DNA of 64,000 bases from an uncultured Ruegeria sp. (GCF_947497005.1 NZ_CANMFF010000002.1:62001-126000), one strand, 5' to 3'; shown: positions 27,993 to 38,174, counted from the first letter of the stretch. Notes: generated from the letters alone by a model not told the origin. Translations and numbers: made by a program.

Positions 27993-28574
27993 ATGACCGC
28001 AGTGACCGACGTAAAAGGTGTAGGAGAGGCGTTTGCAAAGACCCTTGCTGCCAACGGTTTCAAGACCGCAGAAGCGCTGGCCAAGGCGGCTCCTGCAGAT
28101 CTGGTGAAGGTCCCTCGGATCGGTGAGGCGCGCGCGGCGATTTTGATTGCTGCCGCAAAAGAGGCCAGTACGGCGACGCCCGCTGTCAAGAAACCTGCGC
28201 CCCGCAAGACACCTGCGCGCCAGTCAGCTAGCCGCAAACCAGCCACACGTAAGGCAGCCCGGCGTAAGACAGTGGCCGCTGCAGCAGCCGAGAAACGGGC
28301 GGAAGAAGCTGCGCGCAAGGCGGCTGAAGAAAAAGCTGCTGCTGAAAAGGCCGAAGCTGCGGCCAAGAAAAAGGCGAAGGCCAAGGCCAAGGCTGAAAAA
28401 GCCGCCAAGAAACGCAAAGAAATGGAAGCCAAGTTTTCCAAGGCCAAGGACAAGGTGAAAGCCAAGTCCAAGAAGGACAAGAAATCCAAAAAAGACGCCA
28501 AGAAAAAAGACGATAAGAAGAAAGACGCCAAGAAGAGCGGCAAAAAGAAAGAAAAGAAAAAGGCGAAGAAGTAA
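27993..28574 (+). CDS. Helix-hairpin-helix protein with a histone H1-like Lys/Ala tail
   Basis: A 193-residue protein in two parts. Residues 1-55 contain a helix-hairpin-helix pair: V-K-G-V-G-E-A-F-A-K-T-L and V-P-R-I-G-E-A-R-A-A-I-L, a non-specific DNA-binding fold. Residues 60-193 are almost wholly Lys, Ala, Arg and Glu, with K-P-A-P-R-K-T-P-A-R near the beginning and runs of Lys at the end, as in histone H1-like bacterial proteins. It probably binds and compacts nucleic acid. The ATG follows AAAGGA; a terminator lies after the stop. Confidence 0.75.
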   Translation: MTAVTDVKGVGEAFAKTLAANGFKTAEALAKAAPADLVKVPRIGEARAAILIAAAKEASTATPAVKKPAPRKTPARQSASRKPATRKAARRKTVAAAAAEKRAEEAARKAAEEKAAAEKAEAAAKKKAKAKAKAEKAAKKRKEMEAKFSKAKDKVKAKSKKDKKSKKDAKKKDDKKKDAKKSGKKKEKKKAKK

Positions 28575-28599
28575 CCTTCCTCGCCCTACATTGCTTGCG

Positions 28600-28632
28600 G
28601 AACCGGCGCCAGGTGGTGCCGGTTTTGTTTTG
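28600..28632. terminator. Terminator between convergent genes
   Basis: AACCGGC (28601-28607) pairs with GCCGGTT (28618-28624), followed by TTTGTTTTG. It ends the H1-like gene and lies at the serS stop. Confidence 0.75.
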
Positions 28633-29925
28633 TCAGGCCAATGTGCCGTCCAGGTGCAGGGTTAGCTTGCCGCCCAGATAGGGACCCAGAACTTCGGGCA
28701 GCGAAACCGTACCGTCTTCGTTCTGTCCATTCTCCAGTACCGAAATCAGGCAACGCCCCACCGCCAATCCCGATCCGTTTAGTGTATGAAGGTATTCAGG
28801 CTTACCGCCGCCTTCCGGGCGGAAGCGTGCATTCATGCGCCGGGCCTGAAACGCACCGGTTGTCGAAACCGAGCTTATTTCGCGATAGGTGCCCTGACCC
28901 GGCAACCAAGCTTCGATGTCGAAGGTGCGGCGCGCGCCAAAACCCATGTCTCCGGTGCACAGAACAACGGTGCGGTAAGGGATGCCCATCTGCTCAAGCA
29001 GATCTTCGGCACAGCGCAACATGCGCTTTTGCTCATCATCCGACGCGTCGGGATGGGTGATCGAGACCATCTCGACCTTTTCAAACTGGTGCTGGCGCAG
29101 CATGCCCGAGGTATCCTTGCCCGCGCTTCCCGCTTCGGACCGGAAACAGGCGGTATGCGCGCTCATGCGGATCGGCAGGGCGGCTTCGTCCAGAATGTCG
29201 CCAGCCACCGAATAGGTCAGCGTGACTTCGGACGTCGGGATCAACCACCAGCCATTGGTTGTCTGATAGCTGTCGTCTCCGAATTTCGGCAGCTTATCGG
29301 TGCCATACATGGCCTCATCACGGACCAGAACCGGTGTCTGCATTTCTGTCAGACCGTTCTTGTCGATATGCGTGTCCAGCATGAATTGGGCCAACGCACG
29401 ATGGATGCGGGCCACACCCTTGGACAGGTTCACGAACCGGCTGCCGCTGGTTTTGGCTGCGGTTTCAAAATCCATAGCAGCCGCAACAGCAGGAATATCG
29501 AAATGCTCTTTCGGGGCGAATGCGAACGCGCGCGGGGTGCCCCAACGGTTAACTTCGACATTGTCGTTTTCGTCCGCGCCTTGCGGCACGTCCTCGGCGG
29601 GCAAATTGGCGATGCGGGCCAGTTGGTCAGTCAACAGGGCATCCAGATCCTTTGCCTCAGTCTGCATCCGGGCCACTTCGGCCTTCTTCTCAGCGACCAG
29701 CGCCCGCAAGCGATCGAATTCGGCCTCGTCGCCACGGCCCTTGGCGGCCCCCACTTCCTTGGACGCTTTGTTCTGTTCTGCTTGTGCGGTTTCGGCGGCC
29801 AGAATCTTGGCACGACGGCTTTCGTCCAGCCTTAGCAAATCTGACGACACCGGCGCGTCTCCACGACGCGCAAGGGCGGCGTCAAAGGCGTCAGGGTTTT
29901 CGCGAATGGCGCGGATGTCGTGCAT
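28633..29925 (-). CDS. serS: Seryl-tRNA synthetase
   Basis: A 430-residue class II synthetase of normal length. The N-terminal ~100 residues are a long coiled-coil arm rich in Lys, Ala and Glu that binds the tRNA variable loop. Motif 2 ([21 protein letters not shown]) and motif 3 (N-G-S-G-L-A-V-G-R) are complete, with the Ser-site T-S-E-V-T. It charges tRNA-Ser and supplies the precursor of selenocysteinyl-tRNA where that exists. Start is the ATG of [11 protein letters not shown]. Confidence 0.97.
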   Translation of the reverse strand: MHDIRAIRENPDAFDAALARRGDAPVSSDLLRLDESRRAKILAAETAQAEQNKASKEVGAAKGRGDEAEFDRLRALVAEKKAEVARMQTEAKDLDALLTDQLARIANLPAEDVPQGADENDNVEVNRWGTPRAFAFAPKEHFDIPAVAAAMDFETAAKTSGSRFVNLSKGVARIHRALAQFMLDTHIDKNGLTEMQTPVLVRDEAMYGTDKLPKFGDDSYQTTNGWWLIPTSEVTLTYSVAGDILDEAALPIRMSAHTACFRSEAGSAGKDTSGMLRQHQFEKVEMVSITHPDASDDEQKRMLRCAEDLLEQMGIPYRTVVLCTGDMGFGARRTFDIEAWLPGQGTYREISSVSTTGAFQARRMNARFRPEGGGKPEYLHTLNGSGLAVGRCLISVLENGQNEDGTVSLPEVLGPYLGGKLTLHLDGTLA

Positions 29926-29997
29926 GTCTCAGATCCTTAAATGCGTGAATCACTGAAACCGCTTATGCACCATCTGTCGGGCGGGGTGTAGCACCGG

Positions 29998-31662
29998 TTA
30001 CGACTTATCGGCCTCTTCGTGGGTTTCATGCGCCAGATACCCATCCCAGTCCTCTGCCGGGATTTTCGGTTCGGGTGGATCGCCTATGTAAGAAGGCGTC
30101 ATGATCTGCACATTGTTCTCATTGAAAACGGCTACAATGTTGCGGTGCAGGTCCGAGCGGATCTTCGGAATGATGCTGCCACGGGTGGTGTAGCCATTGA
30201 TCTGATAGTTGATCGCGTAGTCGGCCAGTGCCGTCCACAGCACGAAAGGTTCAGGCTTGGCCTTGATGCCCTTGGTGCGATTGGCAGACTCGATCAACAT
30301 CGCCTCGACCTTTTCGGGCGGTTCCTCATAACCGATGCCCACCGTAGTGTGTAGCAACAGCCCGCTGCCATCGGTTTTCTTCGAGAAATTTACCACGTCC
30401 GAATTCATCAACTGTGCATTCGGGATCGAAATCAACTCGTTCTTGATCGACTTCAGGTGCGTTTCCATCAGTTTTATCCGAACCACGTCACCGATATGGT
30501 CACCAATCTGAATGCGGTCTCCGATTGAGGTGGATCTGCGGTAAATCACGAACAATCCCGCCAGCATGTTGGACACTACCGAGTTCGCCCCCAGCGACAG
30601 CATGGCGCCGACCAGTAGGGTCAGACCCTGAAAGGCGGCCGAATCCGAGCCGGGAATGTATGGAACGGCAAAGACCAGTGCGATCAGAATGACGACAACA
30701 CGACTGATGTTGAACGTCGGATTGACCCAGTGCTTTTCGAAATCGCCAAGTTCGAACGAACCGGCCTCGACCGCTTCAAAAAACACGCGCATGCCCTTGA
30801 TGATATACAGCGCGACCCATGTAATCAGGCCCAGCATGATCAGGTTGGGTATATAGCTGAGGATGCCCCTGAAGATCAGGAGGACAGGTTCCGTCAGGTA
30901 AGTCAGCAGTAGTTGTGCGAAATACCGCGTGTCTGCAAAGGACAGAAGAACGAAAGACAAATAGTAGTAACAGGCCAGGAAAAACAACACGAGCAGCACG
31001 AAATTCAACCCGTATCGGATCAGGGCTGCAATCGCCTCGGCCTGTACATGCTTGGCCGTGGCCGTTTCGACATCTTTCAAATAGCTCTGCACCAGCTCCA
31101 GCGTGCGCCGCCTGATGCGACGGTATAGCCACAGCAACGCGGCGATGACCAGAATGAAGCCCACTGTCCAGCCGATGGCTTCGATTGCACCAGAAACACG
31201 TGCTTCGTCTGTTCGGTTGGCACGATAGGCGAGGATGGCCTCTTCAATGGCCTGACCATGAAGAAAGCCAAGAACATCCAGTTCCATCTGGTCCAGCTCG
31301 GCGTCTGCAACGGTCACGATTGATACAATGGCCCCATCAGCGCGGATGCGGATACCAAGCTCTGTTTCTTCAAACGTGATATCGACGCTTTCGCTTTCCG
31401 AGGCTTCGGCGATCTCAATGATGCTGTTCTGAACAGTTTCCGCCCGCTCCGGCGCAGGAAGTGCGCTGGAGCCGCGCAGGAAAAACAGCATATCGCCATC
31501 TATGATGACCGGCGCCTTGAAACCATCCAATTCTTCCGCCTGGGATTCAGCGGTTTCATCTTGCGTTTCCTGTGACAGCAACGGCGTCGCCAAGCATAAA
31601 ACAACAGCCAGAAGAGACAGCAAAAGCGTCAACGATTGGAAAGGTTTGTATGGTTCAGACAT
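29998..31662 (-). CDS. MscS-family mechanosensitive channel
   Basis: A 554-residue membrane protein. The start at M-S-E-P-Y-K follows GGAGGAACG and gives a signal-like hydrophobic N-terminus (about 12-30) before an extracytoplasmic domain of ~120 residues. Several membrane helices (about 150-330) lead to the pore helix with G-A-N-S-V-V-S-N-M-L-A-G-L-F-V, then the cytoplasmic beta domain with R-I-Q-I-G-D-H-I-G-D-V. Such channels release solutes on hypo-osmotic shock. It is much longer than E. coli MscS (286). Confidence 0.88.
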   Translation of the reverse strand: MSEPYKPFQSLTLLLSLLAVVLCLATPLLSQETQDETAESQAEELDGFKAPVIIDGDMLFFLRGSSALPAPERAETVQNSIIEIAEASESESVDITFEETELGIRIRADGAIVSIVTVADAELDQMELDVLGFLHGQAIEEAILAYRANRTDEARVSGAIEAIGWTVGFILVIAALLWLYRRIRRRTLELVQSYLKDVETATAKHVQAEAIAALIRYGLNFVLLVLFFLACYYYLSFVLLSFADTRYFAQLLLTYLTEPVLLIFRGILSYIPNLIMLGLITWVALYIIKGMRVFFEAVEAGSFELGDFEKHWVNPTFNISRVVVILIALVFAVPYIPGSDSAAFQGLTLLVGAMLSLGANSVVSNMLAGLFVIYRRSTSIGDRIQIGDHIGDVVRIKLMETHLKSIKNELISIPNAQLMNSDVVNFSKKTDGSGLLLHTTVGIGYEEPPEKVEAMLIESANRTKGIKAKPEPFVLWTALADYAINYQINGYTTRGSIIPKIRSDLHRNIVAVFNENNVQIMTPSYIGDPPEPKIPAEDWDGYLAHETHEEADKS

Positions 31663-31863
31663 CGTTCCTCCTGACGTCGGACTATAGCCATGTTCGCGCG
31701 TCTTCATAGGGCATATCTGCAACGCTTTTCCGGTTCATACATTGCCTGGATCAGGTTCAGATGGGTCACAACATCGCCTTTGCTTGCAAACAGACATTTC
31801 AAAGCATAGGTTCCGGCCAAATTTGCGGAACGGTACCGCAAGGTCTGAACAAAGGAATATCCC

Positions 31864-32151
31864 ATGGATGGTGGCGCAATCGCCCAATTTCTCCCGCTGA
31901 TCCTGATCTTTGCGATCATGTATTTTCTGCTGATCCGTCCGCAGCAGAAGAAAATGAAAGAACATCAGGCCATGGTCGAAGCCGTGCGTCGGGGTGATCA
32001 GGTCGTCACGCAGGGCGGGTTGATCGGCAAAGTGTCCAAAGTCAAGGAAGGCGACAACGAGATCGAAGTCGAGATCGCCGAAGGGGTGAAGGTGCGCGTG
32101 GTCAAATCGACCATTGCTCAGGTTCTGAACAAAACCGAACCTGCGAAATAA
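31864..32151 (+). CDS. yajC: Preprotein translocase subunit YajC
   Basis: A 95-residue single-span protein. The helix (about 7-25) ends in M-Y-F-L-L-I-R-P-Q-Q-K-K, the YajC hallmark, followed by G-D-x-V-V-T-x-G-G-L-I-G-K-V. YajC joins SecDF and YidC in the holo-translocon. The gene begins the yajC-secD-secF run; secD follows after 33 bases. Confidence 0.95.
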   Translation: MDGGAIAQFLPLILIFAIMYFLLIRPQQKKMKEHQAMVEAVRRGDQVVTQGGLIGKVSKVKEGDNEIEVEIAEGVKVRVVKSTIAQVLNKTEPAK

Positions 32152-32184
32152 CTTCGCCCTACAATCCCTTGAAAAGGCAGGGTA

Positions 32185-33846
32185 ATGCTGCAAATTGATA
32201 CCTGGAAGCGGGTTCTGATCTGGTTGGTCTGTGTGACTGGCTTGCTCATGGCCCTGCCAAACGCGTTTTACACGCGGGTCGAGCAATCAAACGACGCCAA
32301 GGCCGCGATTGAGCTGGGCGTGGACACGCCCGAAATGCAGGCTGAAGCCGGGCAATGGCCGAATTGGTTGCCCTCATCACTGGTCAATCTGGGCCTGGAT
32401 CTGCGCGGTGGCGCACATCTGTTAGCCGAAGTTCAGGTGCAGGATGTCTACGAATCCCGGATGGAGGCGATGTGGCCGGAAATCCGCGACGCCCTGCGCG
32501 ATGAACGTTCCTCAGTTGGAACAATCCGTCGTCAGGACTCGGCCCCTGATGAGATTCGCGTTCGCATCAGCCAGCCCGAGGGCATGCCGCGGGCATTGGA
32601 GGTTGTGCGCGGCTTGGCCCGTCAGGTTCAGACGCTAACAGGTGTCGGGGCCACGGATATTGAAGCCCGTGCCGATGGCGACACGATCGTGGTTCAGTTG
32701 TCCGATGCGGAAAAACTGGCCTCGGATGACCGCACGGTGCGTCAATCACTTGAAATCATCCGCCGCCGGATCGACGAAGTGGGGACACGTGAGCCCACCA
32801 TTCAGCGACAGGGCGCGGATCGCATCCTGATTCAGGTGCCGGGCATCGGCAGTGCGGGTGAGTTGAAGGACATCATCGGGACTACCGCGCAGTTGACGTT
32901 CAACCCAGTCGCTGGACGCGGTACTGATCCGGATGCCGCAGTTGGCATTGGTGAAGAAATCGTGCCGTCGATTGACGAGAGCGGCGTTTACTACACAATC
33001 GAATCCGCTCCGGTTGTAACCGGCGAGGAACTGGTCGATGCGCAGCCTGCGTTCGATCAAAATGGCCGCCCTGCGGTCAACTTCCGTTTCAACACGTCTG
33101 GTGCGCGCAAGTTCGGGGATTATACACGCGACAATGTCGGCGCCCCCTTTGCCATCGTTCTGGATGATGAGGTGATTTCGGCCCCCGTGATCCAAAGCCA
33201 TATTCCGGGCGGTTCGGGCATCATCACCGGCAATTTCACCGTCGAGGAAAGCACCAATCTGGCCGTCCTGCTGCGTGCAGGCGCACTGCCTGCCGGGCTG
33301 GAATTCCTAGAAGAACGTACCATCGGCCCCGAACTGGGGCAGGACAGTATCGACGCGGGTAAAGTTGCAACCATCGTGGCCTTTGTCGCGGTGCTGGTAT
33401 TCATGGCGCTCAGTTATGGTCTGTTTGGACTCTTTGCAAACGTCGCGCTGATCATCAACGTGGGCCTGCTATTTGGCCTGCTGTCCCTGATCGGAGCAAC
33501 CCTGACCCTGCCGGGTATTGCGGGAATCGTGCTGACGGTTGGTATGGCAGTGGACGCCAACGTTCTGATCTTTGAACGAATCCGCGAAGAATTGAAATCC
33601 GCCAGAGGCCCGGCACGTGCTATCGAGCTGGGTTATGAAAAGGCACTTTCAGCCATTCTGGACGCAAACGTGACGACATTCATCACTGCGGTGATCCTGT
33701 TTGCCATGGGCAGCGGCCCGGTTCGTGGTTTCGCCATTACTCTGGGCCTTGGCATTCTGACCTCGGTCTTTACCGCGATCTTCGTGACGCGCCTGATGGT
33801 TGTCATGTGGTTCGAACGCCGCCGTCCGAAAATGATCGAGGTTTGA
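32185..33846 (+). CDS. secD: Protein translocase subunit SecD
   Basis: A 553-residue RND-type membrane protein. One N-terminal helix, then the large periplasmic P1 domain with L-G-L-D-L-R-G-G-A-H-L-L (about residues 70-81), and five more helices at the C-terminus. Conserved A-G-A-L-P-A-G-L-E-F-L-E-E-R-T-I-G-P and G-M-A-V-D-A-N-V-L-I-F-E-R-I-R-E-E carry the proton-linked residues. SecD uses the proton gradient to pull proteins into the periplasm. Two bases separate it from secF. Confidence 0.96.
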   Translation: MLQIDTWKRVLIWLVCVTGLLMALPNAFYTRVEQSNDAKAAIELGVDTPEMQAEAGQWPNWLPSSLVNLGLDLRGGAHLLAEVQVQDVYESRMEAMWPEIRDALRDERSSVGTIRRQDSAPDEIRVRISQPEGMPRALEVVRGLARQVQTLTGVGATDIEARADGDTIVVQLSDAEKLASDDRTVRQSLEIIRRRIDEVGTREPTIQRQGADRILIQVPGIGSAGELKDIIGTTAQLTFNPVAGRGTDPDAAVGIGEEIVPSIDESGVYYTIESAPVVTGEELVDAQPAFDQNGRPAVNFRFNTSGARKFGDYTRDNVGAPFAIVLDDEVISAPVIQSHIPGGSGIITGNFTVEESTNLAVLLRAGALPAGLEFLEERTIGPELGQDSIDAGKVATIVAFVAVLVFMALSYGLFGLFANVALIINVGLLFGLLSLIGATLTLPGIAGIVLTVGMAVDANVLIFERIREELKSARGPARAIELGYEKALSAILDANVTTFITAVILFAMGSGPVRGFAITLGLGILTSVFTAIFVTRLMVVMWFERRRPKMIEV

Positions 33847-33847
33847 C

Positions 33848-34816
33848 ATGAGACTGAAACTCGTACCCCAGAACACCTCGTTCGATTTCTTCAGCCGCTG
33901 GAAAGTCTGGCTTGGTATTTCCGGTTTGATGATGGTGATTGCGTTCACTTCGTTCATGCTGCAAGGGCTAAATTTCGGCATCGATTTCCGTGGCGGGACG
34001 ACCATCCGGACGCAAAGCGCGGTTGAGATCGACGTGGGCGTGTATCGCGACGCCATCTCCCCGCTGGAACTTGGGGATGTGACTATAACCGAGATTTTTG
34101 ATCCGACCTTCGGTGAGGATGAAAACGTCGCGATGATCCGTATTCAAGCACAGGAAGATGCCGAGGCAGTGGAAGCAGCGACCATCACAGCCGTGGAAAC
34201 GGCGCTTCAACAGGTGGTTCCCGATATTCAGTTCGTATCCGTAGAATCGGTGGGGCCCAAAGTTTCGGGTGAACTGATCCAAACGGCCATCATTGCGGTT
34301 GCTTTGGCAATTGGCGCGGTTTTGGTCTACATCTGGCTGCGGTTCGAATGGCAGTTTGCTTTGGGTGCCGTCGCGGCCCTTGTGCATGACGTGATCCTGA
34401 CCATCGGCATCTTCTCGGAACTGCAAATCCGTTTTGATCTGGCTATTATCGCCGCGCTTCTGACCATCGTCGGCTATTCGCTGAACGATACAGTGGTTGT
34501 CTTCGACCGGGTGAGAGAGAATCTGCGGAAGTACAAGAAAAAAGACCTCAAAGAAGTCCTAAACATCTCGATCAATGAAACCCTTAGCCGGACGGTCATG
34601 ACCTCGGTCACCACGCTGCTGGCGCTGATTTCGCTCTACGTACTGGGCGGAGATGTCATCCGTGGCTTTGTCTTCGCGATGATCTGGGGCGTAATCGTGG
34701 GGACCTATTCGTCAGTCTTCGTGGCCTCGACCATCCTGCTGTGGCTGGGGGTCAAGCGCGACTGGTCCAAACCGTCGAAGACGGCGGGCAATCAGTTTGC
34801 CAACATTGATGCCTGA
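33848..34816 (+). CDS. secF: Protein translocase subunit SecF
   Basis: A 322-residue partner of SecD. The N-terminal helix is followed by L-N-F-G-I-D-F-R-G-G-T (about residues 39-49) and five C-terminal helices with G-Y-S-L-N-D-T-V-V-V-F-D-R-V-R-E-N. All signature blocks are intact. The stop overlaps the start of the TauE-like gene by 8 bases, which suggests co-transcription. Confidence 0.96.
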   Translation: MRLKLVPQNTSFDFFSRWKVWLGISGLMMVIAFTSFMLQGLNFGIDFRGGTTIRTQSAVEIDVGVYRDAISPLELGDVTITEIFDPTFGEDENVAMIRIQAQEDAEAVEAATITAVETALQQVVPDIQFVSVESVGPKVSGELIQTAIIAVALAIGAVLVYIWLRFEWQFALGAVAALVHDVILTIGIFSELQIRFDLAIIAALLTIVGYSLNDTVVVFDRVRENLRKYKKKDLKEVLNISINETLSRTVMTSVTTLLALISLYVLGGDVIRGFVFAMIWGVIVGTYSSVFVASTILLWLGVKRDWSKPSKTAGNQFANIDA

Positions 34817-35561
34817 GGCATTACAACAGGCCCTGTCCCTGCCAGGCCTGGGTTGGTTGGTCCTTACCATCGGAGCCGCGGGACTTGTCCGCGGCTTCAC
34901 TGGTTTTGGCACTGCGATGATCTTTGTTCCGGTGGCGACTCAGTTTTTGCCGATTGCGGACGTCGTTTTTCTGATGGCGGCCACCGGGATCGTATCCACC
35001 TTTGCGCTGGCCCCTCAGGCTTGGCGTGAATGCGACAAGACGGAAATCAGCACGCTGGGCATTGCAGCGGCTGTGACTGTACCGCTGGGCCTTTGGATCA
35101 TGGCACAGGTCGATACTGTCGTGTTGCGTTGGATCGCTTGCGGCATCACCGGCGTGACCCTGTTTGCCATCATCACCGGTTGGCGCTGGCAAGGGCGACT
35201 AGGGATGCCCGGACGGCTTGCTATCGGCGGCAGCGCCGGGGTGATCGGCGGCATGACCGGTCTGACCGGCCCGGTAATAATCGTATTCTACCTTGCCAGC
35301 TCCACGGATGTGCGCAAGATCCGCGCCAATACGATCATTTTTCTGGCCTTGCTGGACGTGGCCATTGTTTTCAGTATCCTGTTTGCTGGCGCTGCGGACT
35401 TGTCGATCCTTTGGATAGTCCTGCTGCTGGGCTTGCCCTATCTGACCACAACACTGATCGGTAAAGCGCTTTTTGATCCGAAACTCGAACGGATCTATCG
35501 TGCTGCGGCCTATTCGGTCATTCTGATTGCAGTGGTGTCAGGGTTGCCGATCCTGGATTGA
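34809..35561 (+). CDS. TauE/SafE family membrane permease
   Basis: A 250-residue membrane protein with about eight hydrophobic spans. G-L-V-R-G-F-T-G-F-G-T-A-M-I-F-V-P near the N-terminus and G-G-M-T-G-L-T-G-P-V at about residue 150 are the paired TauE signature loops. The family exports or imports sulfite, sulfoacetate and related organosulfonates; the substrate is not readable from sequence. ATG at 34809 overlaps secF; an upstream TTG is also in frame. Confidence 0.87.
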   Translation: MPEALQQALSLPGLGWLVLTIGAAGLVRGFTGFGTAMIFVPVATQFLPIADVVFLMAATGIVSTFALAPQAWRECDKTEISTLGIAAAVTVPLGLWIMAQVDTVVLRWIACGITGVTLFAIITGWRWQGRLGMPGRLAIGGSAGVIGGMTGLTGPVIIVFYLASSTDVRKIRANTIIFLALLDVAIVFSILFAGAADLSILWIVLLLGLPYLTTTLIGKALFDPKLERIYRAAAYSVILIAVVSGLPILD

Positions 35562-35573
35562 CGGAGGGAAAAA

Positions 35574-35927
35574 ATGCGCCTGAATCAGATTACCTATACA
35601 GATGCAAAACCGGTCGACGGCTACGGCCCCGGTTTTTTCCGTATTGGTGGTGAGGTATTCGAAGGCGCTGTTCTGACAGGTCCCGCAGGACCCACAAACT
35701 GGGGCGGCTATGAAGACGTACAGCCGCTTCTGGATTTGGCTGATGAAATTGACGTTCTGTTCATAGGTACGGGCAAAGATATGACCCACATTCCCCAGTC
35801 TTTGCGTACCCAACTGGAGAGTGCCGGAGTTGGCGTCGAAATCATGAATTCTCCCGCTGCTTGTCGCACGTATAATGTCTTGCTCTCCGAAGGCCGCCGT
35901 ATTGCGCTCGCTCTGATTTCAGTCTGA
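35574..35927 (+). CDS. Mth938-like domain protein (NDUFAF3 family)
   Basis: A 117-residue single-domain protein. The G-Y-G-P-G-F-F-R-I-G-G opening, the central D-V-L-F-I-G-T-G segment and the C-terminal N-S-P-A-A-C-R-T-Y-N-V-L define the family. The human relative NDUFAF3 is a complex I assembly factor; bacterial members are often found near secDF, as here. The gene is 12 bases after the TauE-like gene and has GGAGGG before its ATG. Confidence 0.87.
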   Translation: MRLNQITYTDAKPVDGYGPGFFRIGGEVFEGAVLTGPAGPTNWGGYEDVQPLLDLADEIDVLFIGTGKDMTHIPQSLRTQLESAGVGVEIMNSPAACRTYNVLLSEGRRIALALISV

Positions 35928-35936
35928 CTGGATCCC

Positions 35937-35985
35937 TTCATCTGGCTAAAAATACCTCGGGGTGTGTGAGGGGCTGGCCCCTCAC
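35937..35985. repeat. REP-like palindromic element, intergenic copy
   Basis: A conserved arm (TTCATCTGGCT, 35937-35947) and TACCTCGGGG are followed by a hairpin GTGAGGGG-CTGG-CCCCTCAC (35966-35985). The same arm-plus-hairpin recurs in reverse orientation inside nnr (59758-59803). It lies between the Mth938-like gene and ccmA. Confidence 0.7.
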
Positions 35986-36071
35986 TCTGCACTCAGCCAA
36001 CGGTGCGTCCGCAACCAAACTGCGGCAAATCTTGCCTTTTGCCTCTGATGACAATCCGCTAAGCGGGTTTC

Positions 36072-36686
36072 ATGACTTTGACTGTAACAGATCTGTCGAT
36101 CACTCGTGGCGGCATTCCCGTCCTGGAAGGCCTCAGCTTTTCGCTGAAGGCGGGCAAGGCTCTGATACTGCGCGGACCGAACGGGATTGGTAAAACGACC
36201 CTTCTGCGCACACTGGCCGGTTTGCAGCCTCCGTTGGAAGGCAAGATCGAAGGGGCCGAGGATCGGATTGCGTATGCCTCTCATTCAGACGGGTTGAAAC
36301 CGACGCTGACGGTGACTGAAAACCTGACGTTCTGGGCTTCGGTTTTTGGCACTAACGGCATTCAAACTGCATTGGACACCTTTGATCTGAACGAGTTGGC
36401 GGATCGCCATTCCGGAAACCTGTCGGCTGGTCAAAAGCGCCGACTGGGATTGGCGCGAATGCTGGTTACCGGTAGGCCGATCTGGATGTTGGACGAACCC
36501 ACCGTCTCGCTGGATAAGAATGCAGTGCAGATGTTCGCTGATGCGGTCCGCGCTCATCTGGGGCAAGGCGGGTCGGCCCTGATTGCCACCCATATCGATC
36601 TTGGTCTGGACGGAGAGGTGCTGGACGTTGGCCCAAACAAAGCTAGGCCAAAACCCATCGACGATTTCGACGGAGGTTTCCTGTGA
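36072..36686 (+). CDS. ccmA: Haem exporter ATPase CcmA
   Basis: A 204-residue ABC ATPase. Walker A is G-P-N-G-I-G-K-T-T, the signature is [14 protein letters not shown] and Walker B is I-W-M-L-D-E-P-T. The Q-K-R-R-L form of the signature and the small size are typical of CcmA. With CcmB, CcmC and CcmD it drives haem handling during cytochrome c maturation, releasing holo-CcmE. The stop overlaps ccmB in an ATGA. Confidence 0.94.
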   Translation: MTLTVTDLSITRGGIPVLEGLSFSLKAGKALILRGPNGIGKTTLLRTLAGLQPPLEGKIEGAEDRIAYASHSDGLKPTLTVTENLTFWASVFGTNGIQTALDTFDLNELADRHSGNLSAGQKRRLGLARMLVTGRPIWMLDEPTVSLDKNAVQMFADAVRAHLGQGGSALIATHIDLGLDGEVLDVGPNKARPKPIDDFDGGFL

Positions 36687-37339
36687 TCGCCCTTTTGTTG
36701 CGCGACCTGAAACTGGCTTTCCGCGCGGGTGGCGGGTTTGGATTGGGTCTGGCCTTTTTCCTGATCGTGACTGTGATGATACCTTTTGCGGTGGGGCCGC
36801 AATCCTCATTGCTGTCCACAATCGCGCCAGGCGTGCTCTGGCTGGGGGCCTTGCTGGCATGCCTGCTGTCCCTCGATCGCCTACTGGCATTGGATTGGGA
36901 GGACGGTTCGCTGGATTTGCTGGCCACCGCGCCGCTGCCATTGGAATCTGTTGTGACCATCAAGGCGCTGGCCCACTGGCTGACCACAGGCCTGCCTTTA
37001 GTACTGGCTGCTCCCTTTTTTGGGGTCTTGCTGAACCTGCCGGTGCCGGGGTTCTTCTGGTTGGTGATATCACTGCTGATCGGAACCCCGGCCATGAGCG
37101 TGATCGGAACGTTCGGCGCTGCCCTGACCGTCGGCCTGAAGCGCGGCGGGTTATTGTTGTCGCTACTGGTTCTGCCGCTCTATGTCCCCACCTTGATATT
37201 CGGGGCCGAGGTCGCCCGACGCGGGGCAACGGGGATGGAAGTGCAGACGCCTTTATTGATGCTGGCAGGGATCACCGCTGCGACCATCGCATTGTTGCCC
37301 TTCGCCAGTGCAACTGTGCTACGTATCAATCTGCGGTGA
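36683..37339 (+). CDS. ccmB: Haem exporter membrane protein CcmB
   Basis: A 218-residue protein with six hydrophobic spans. The [11 protein letters not shown] opening and [10 protein letters not shown] in the first loop are family marks. It forms the membrane part of the CcmAB transporter with CcmC and CcmD. GTG start overlapping ccmA by four bases; ccmC follows 61 bases later. Confidence 0.93.
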   Translation: MIALLLRDLKLAFRAGGGFGLGLAFFLIVTVMIPFAVGPQSSLLSTIAPGVLWLGALLACLLSLDRLLALDWEDGSLDLLATAPLPLESVVTIKALAHWLTTGLPLVLAAPFFGVLLNLPVPGFFWLVISLLIGTPAMSVIGTFGAALTVGLKRGGLLLSLLVLPLYVPTLIFGAEVARRGATGMEVQTPLLMLAGITAATIALLPFASATVLRINLR

Positions 37340-37400
37340 ACCGTCCCAGCTTTGACTGATGTCAATTGAGAACCACCCCAACTCGGACTAGATAGGGCCC

Positions 37401-38174
37401 ATGTCAATCGCAGCCAAAGCCAACGCCCTCTGGGAATACGCCAATCCGCGCAAGTTTCTTGCGACCAGTGAACGTGTCCTGCCGTTTTTCTGGATCGTCT
37501 CGATCACCTGTATCGTTGTCGGTCTGGTCTGGGGCTTTTTCTTCACGCCGGACGACTACAAGCAAGGGTCGACGGTCAAGATCATCTACCTGCACGTTCC
37601 TGCGGCGCTGATGGCGATCAATTGCTGGCTTATGATGCTGGCAACGTCTCTAGTCTGGCTGGTGCGGCGTCACCATGTCAGCGCGCTGGCGGCGCGGGCG
37701 GCTGCGCCCATAGGCATCGTGATGACCCTGATTGCGCTGCTGACAGGGGCAATCTGGGGCCAGCCGATGTGGGGCACCTGGTGGGCCTGGGATCCGCGTC
37801 TGACCTCGTTTCTGATCCTGTTCCTGTTCTACCTTGGATATGTCGCGCTTTGGGAAGCTATTGAGGACCCGGACACCGCGGCTGATTTGACGTCGGTTCT
37901 GTGTCTGGTGGGATCGGTGTTTGCGATCCTCAGCCGGTATGCGGTGAACTTCTGGAACCAGGGATTGCATCAGGGTGCATCGGTTATGCGCGCAGGTGCC
38001 GTGACGGGCGCGGATACCGAAGAAAAAGTCAGCAACATCTTCTTCTACCCGCTGCTGATCTGCATCATCGGCTTTGTTCTTCTATTCATTGCGCTGGTGC
38101 TGTACCGCACCGGAACTGAAATTCGTGCGCGCCGGATCAAAGCGTTGCTGGCACGAGAAAGGGTGGGCGGATGA
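37401..38174 (+). CDS. ccmC: Haem-handling protein CcmC
   Basis: A 257-residue membrane protein of the haem-handling superfamily, with six spans. The periplasmic tryptophan-rich WWD motif G-T-W-W-A-W-D-P-R-L-T is near residue 130, flanked by the two haem-ligand histidines (L-H-V-P-A-A before and L-H-Q-G-A-S after). CcmC loads haem on CcmE. The stop overlaps ccmD in an ATGA. Confidence 0.95.
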   Translation: MSIAAKANALWEYANPRKFLATSERVLPFFWIVSITCIVVGLVWGFFFTPDDYKQGSTVKIIYLHVPAALMAINCWLMMLATSLVWLVRRHHVSALAARAAAPIGIVMTLIALLTGAIWGQPMWGTWWAWDPRLTSFLILFLFYLGYVALWEAIEDPDTAADLTSVLCLVGSVFAILSRYAVNFWNQGLHQGASVMRAGAVTGADTEEKVSNIFFYPLLICIIGFVLLFIALVLYRTGTEIRARRIKALLARERVGG

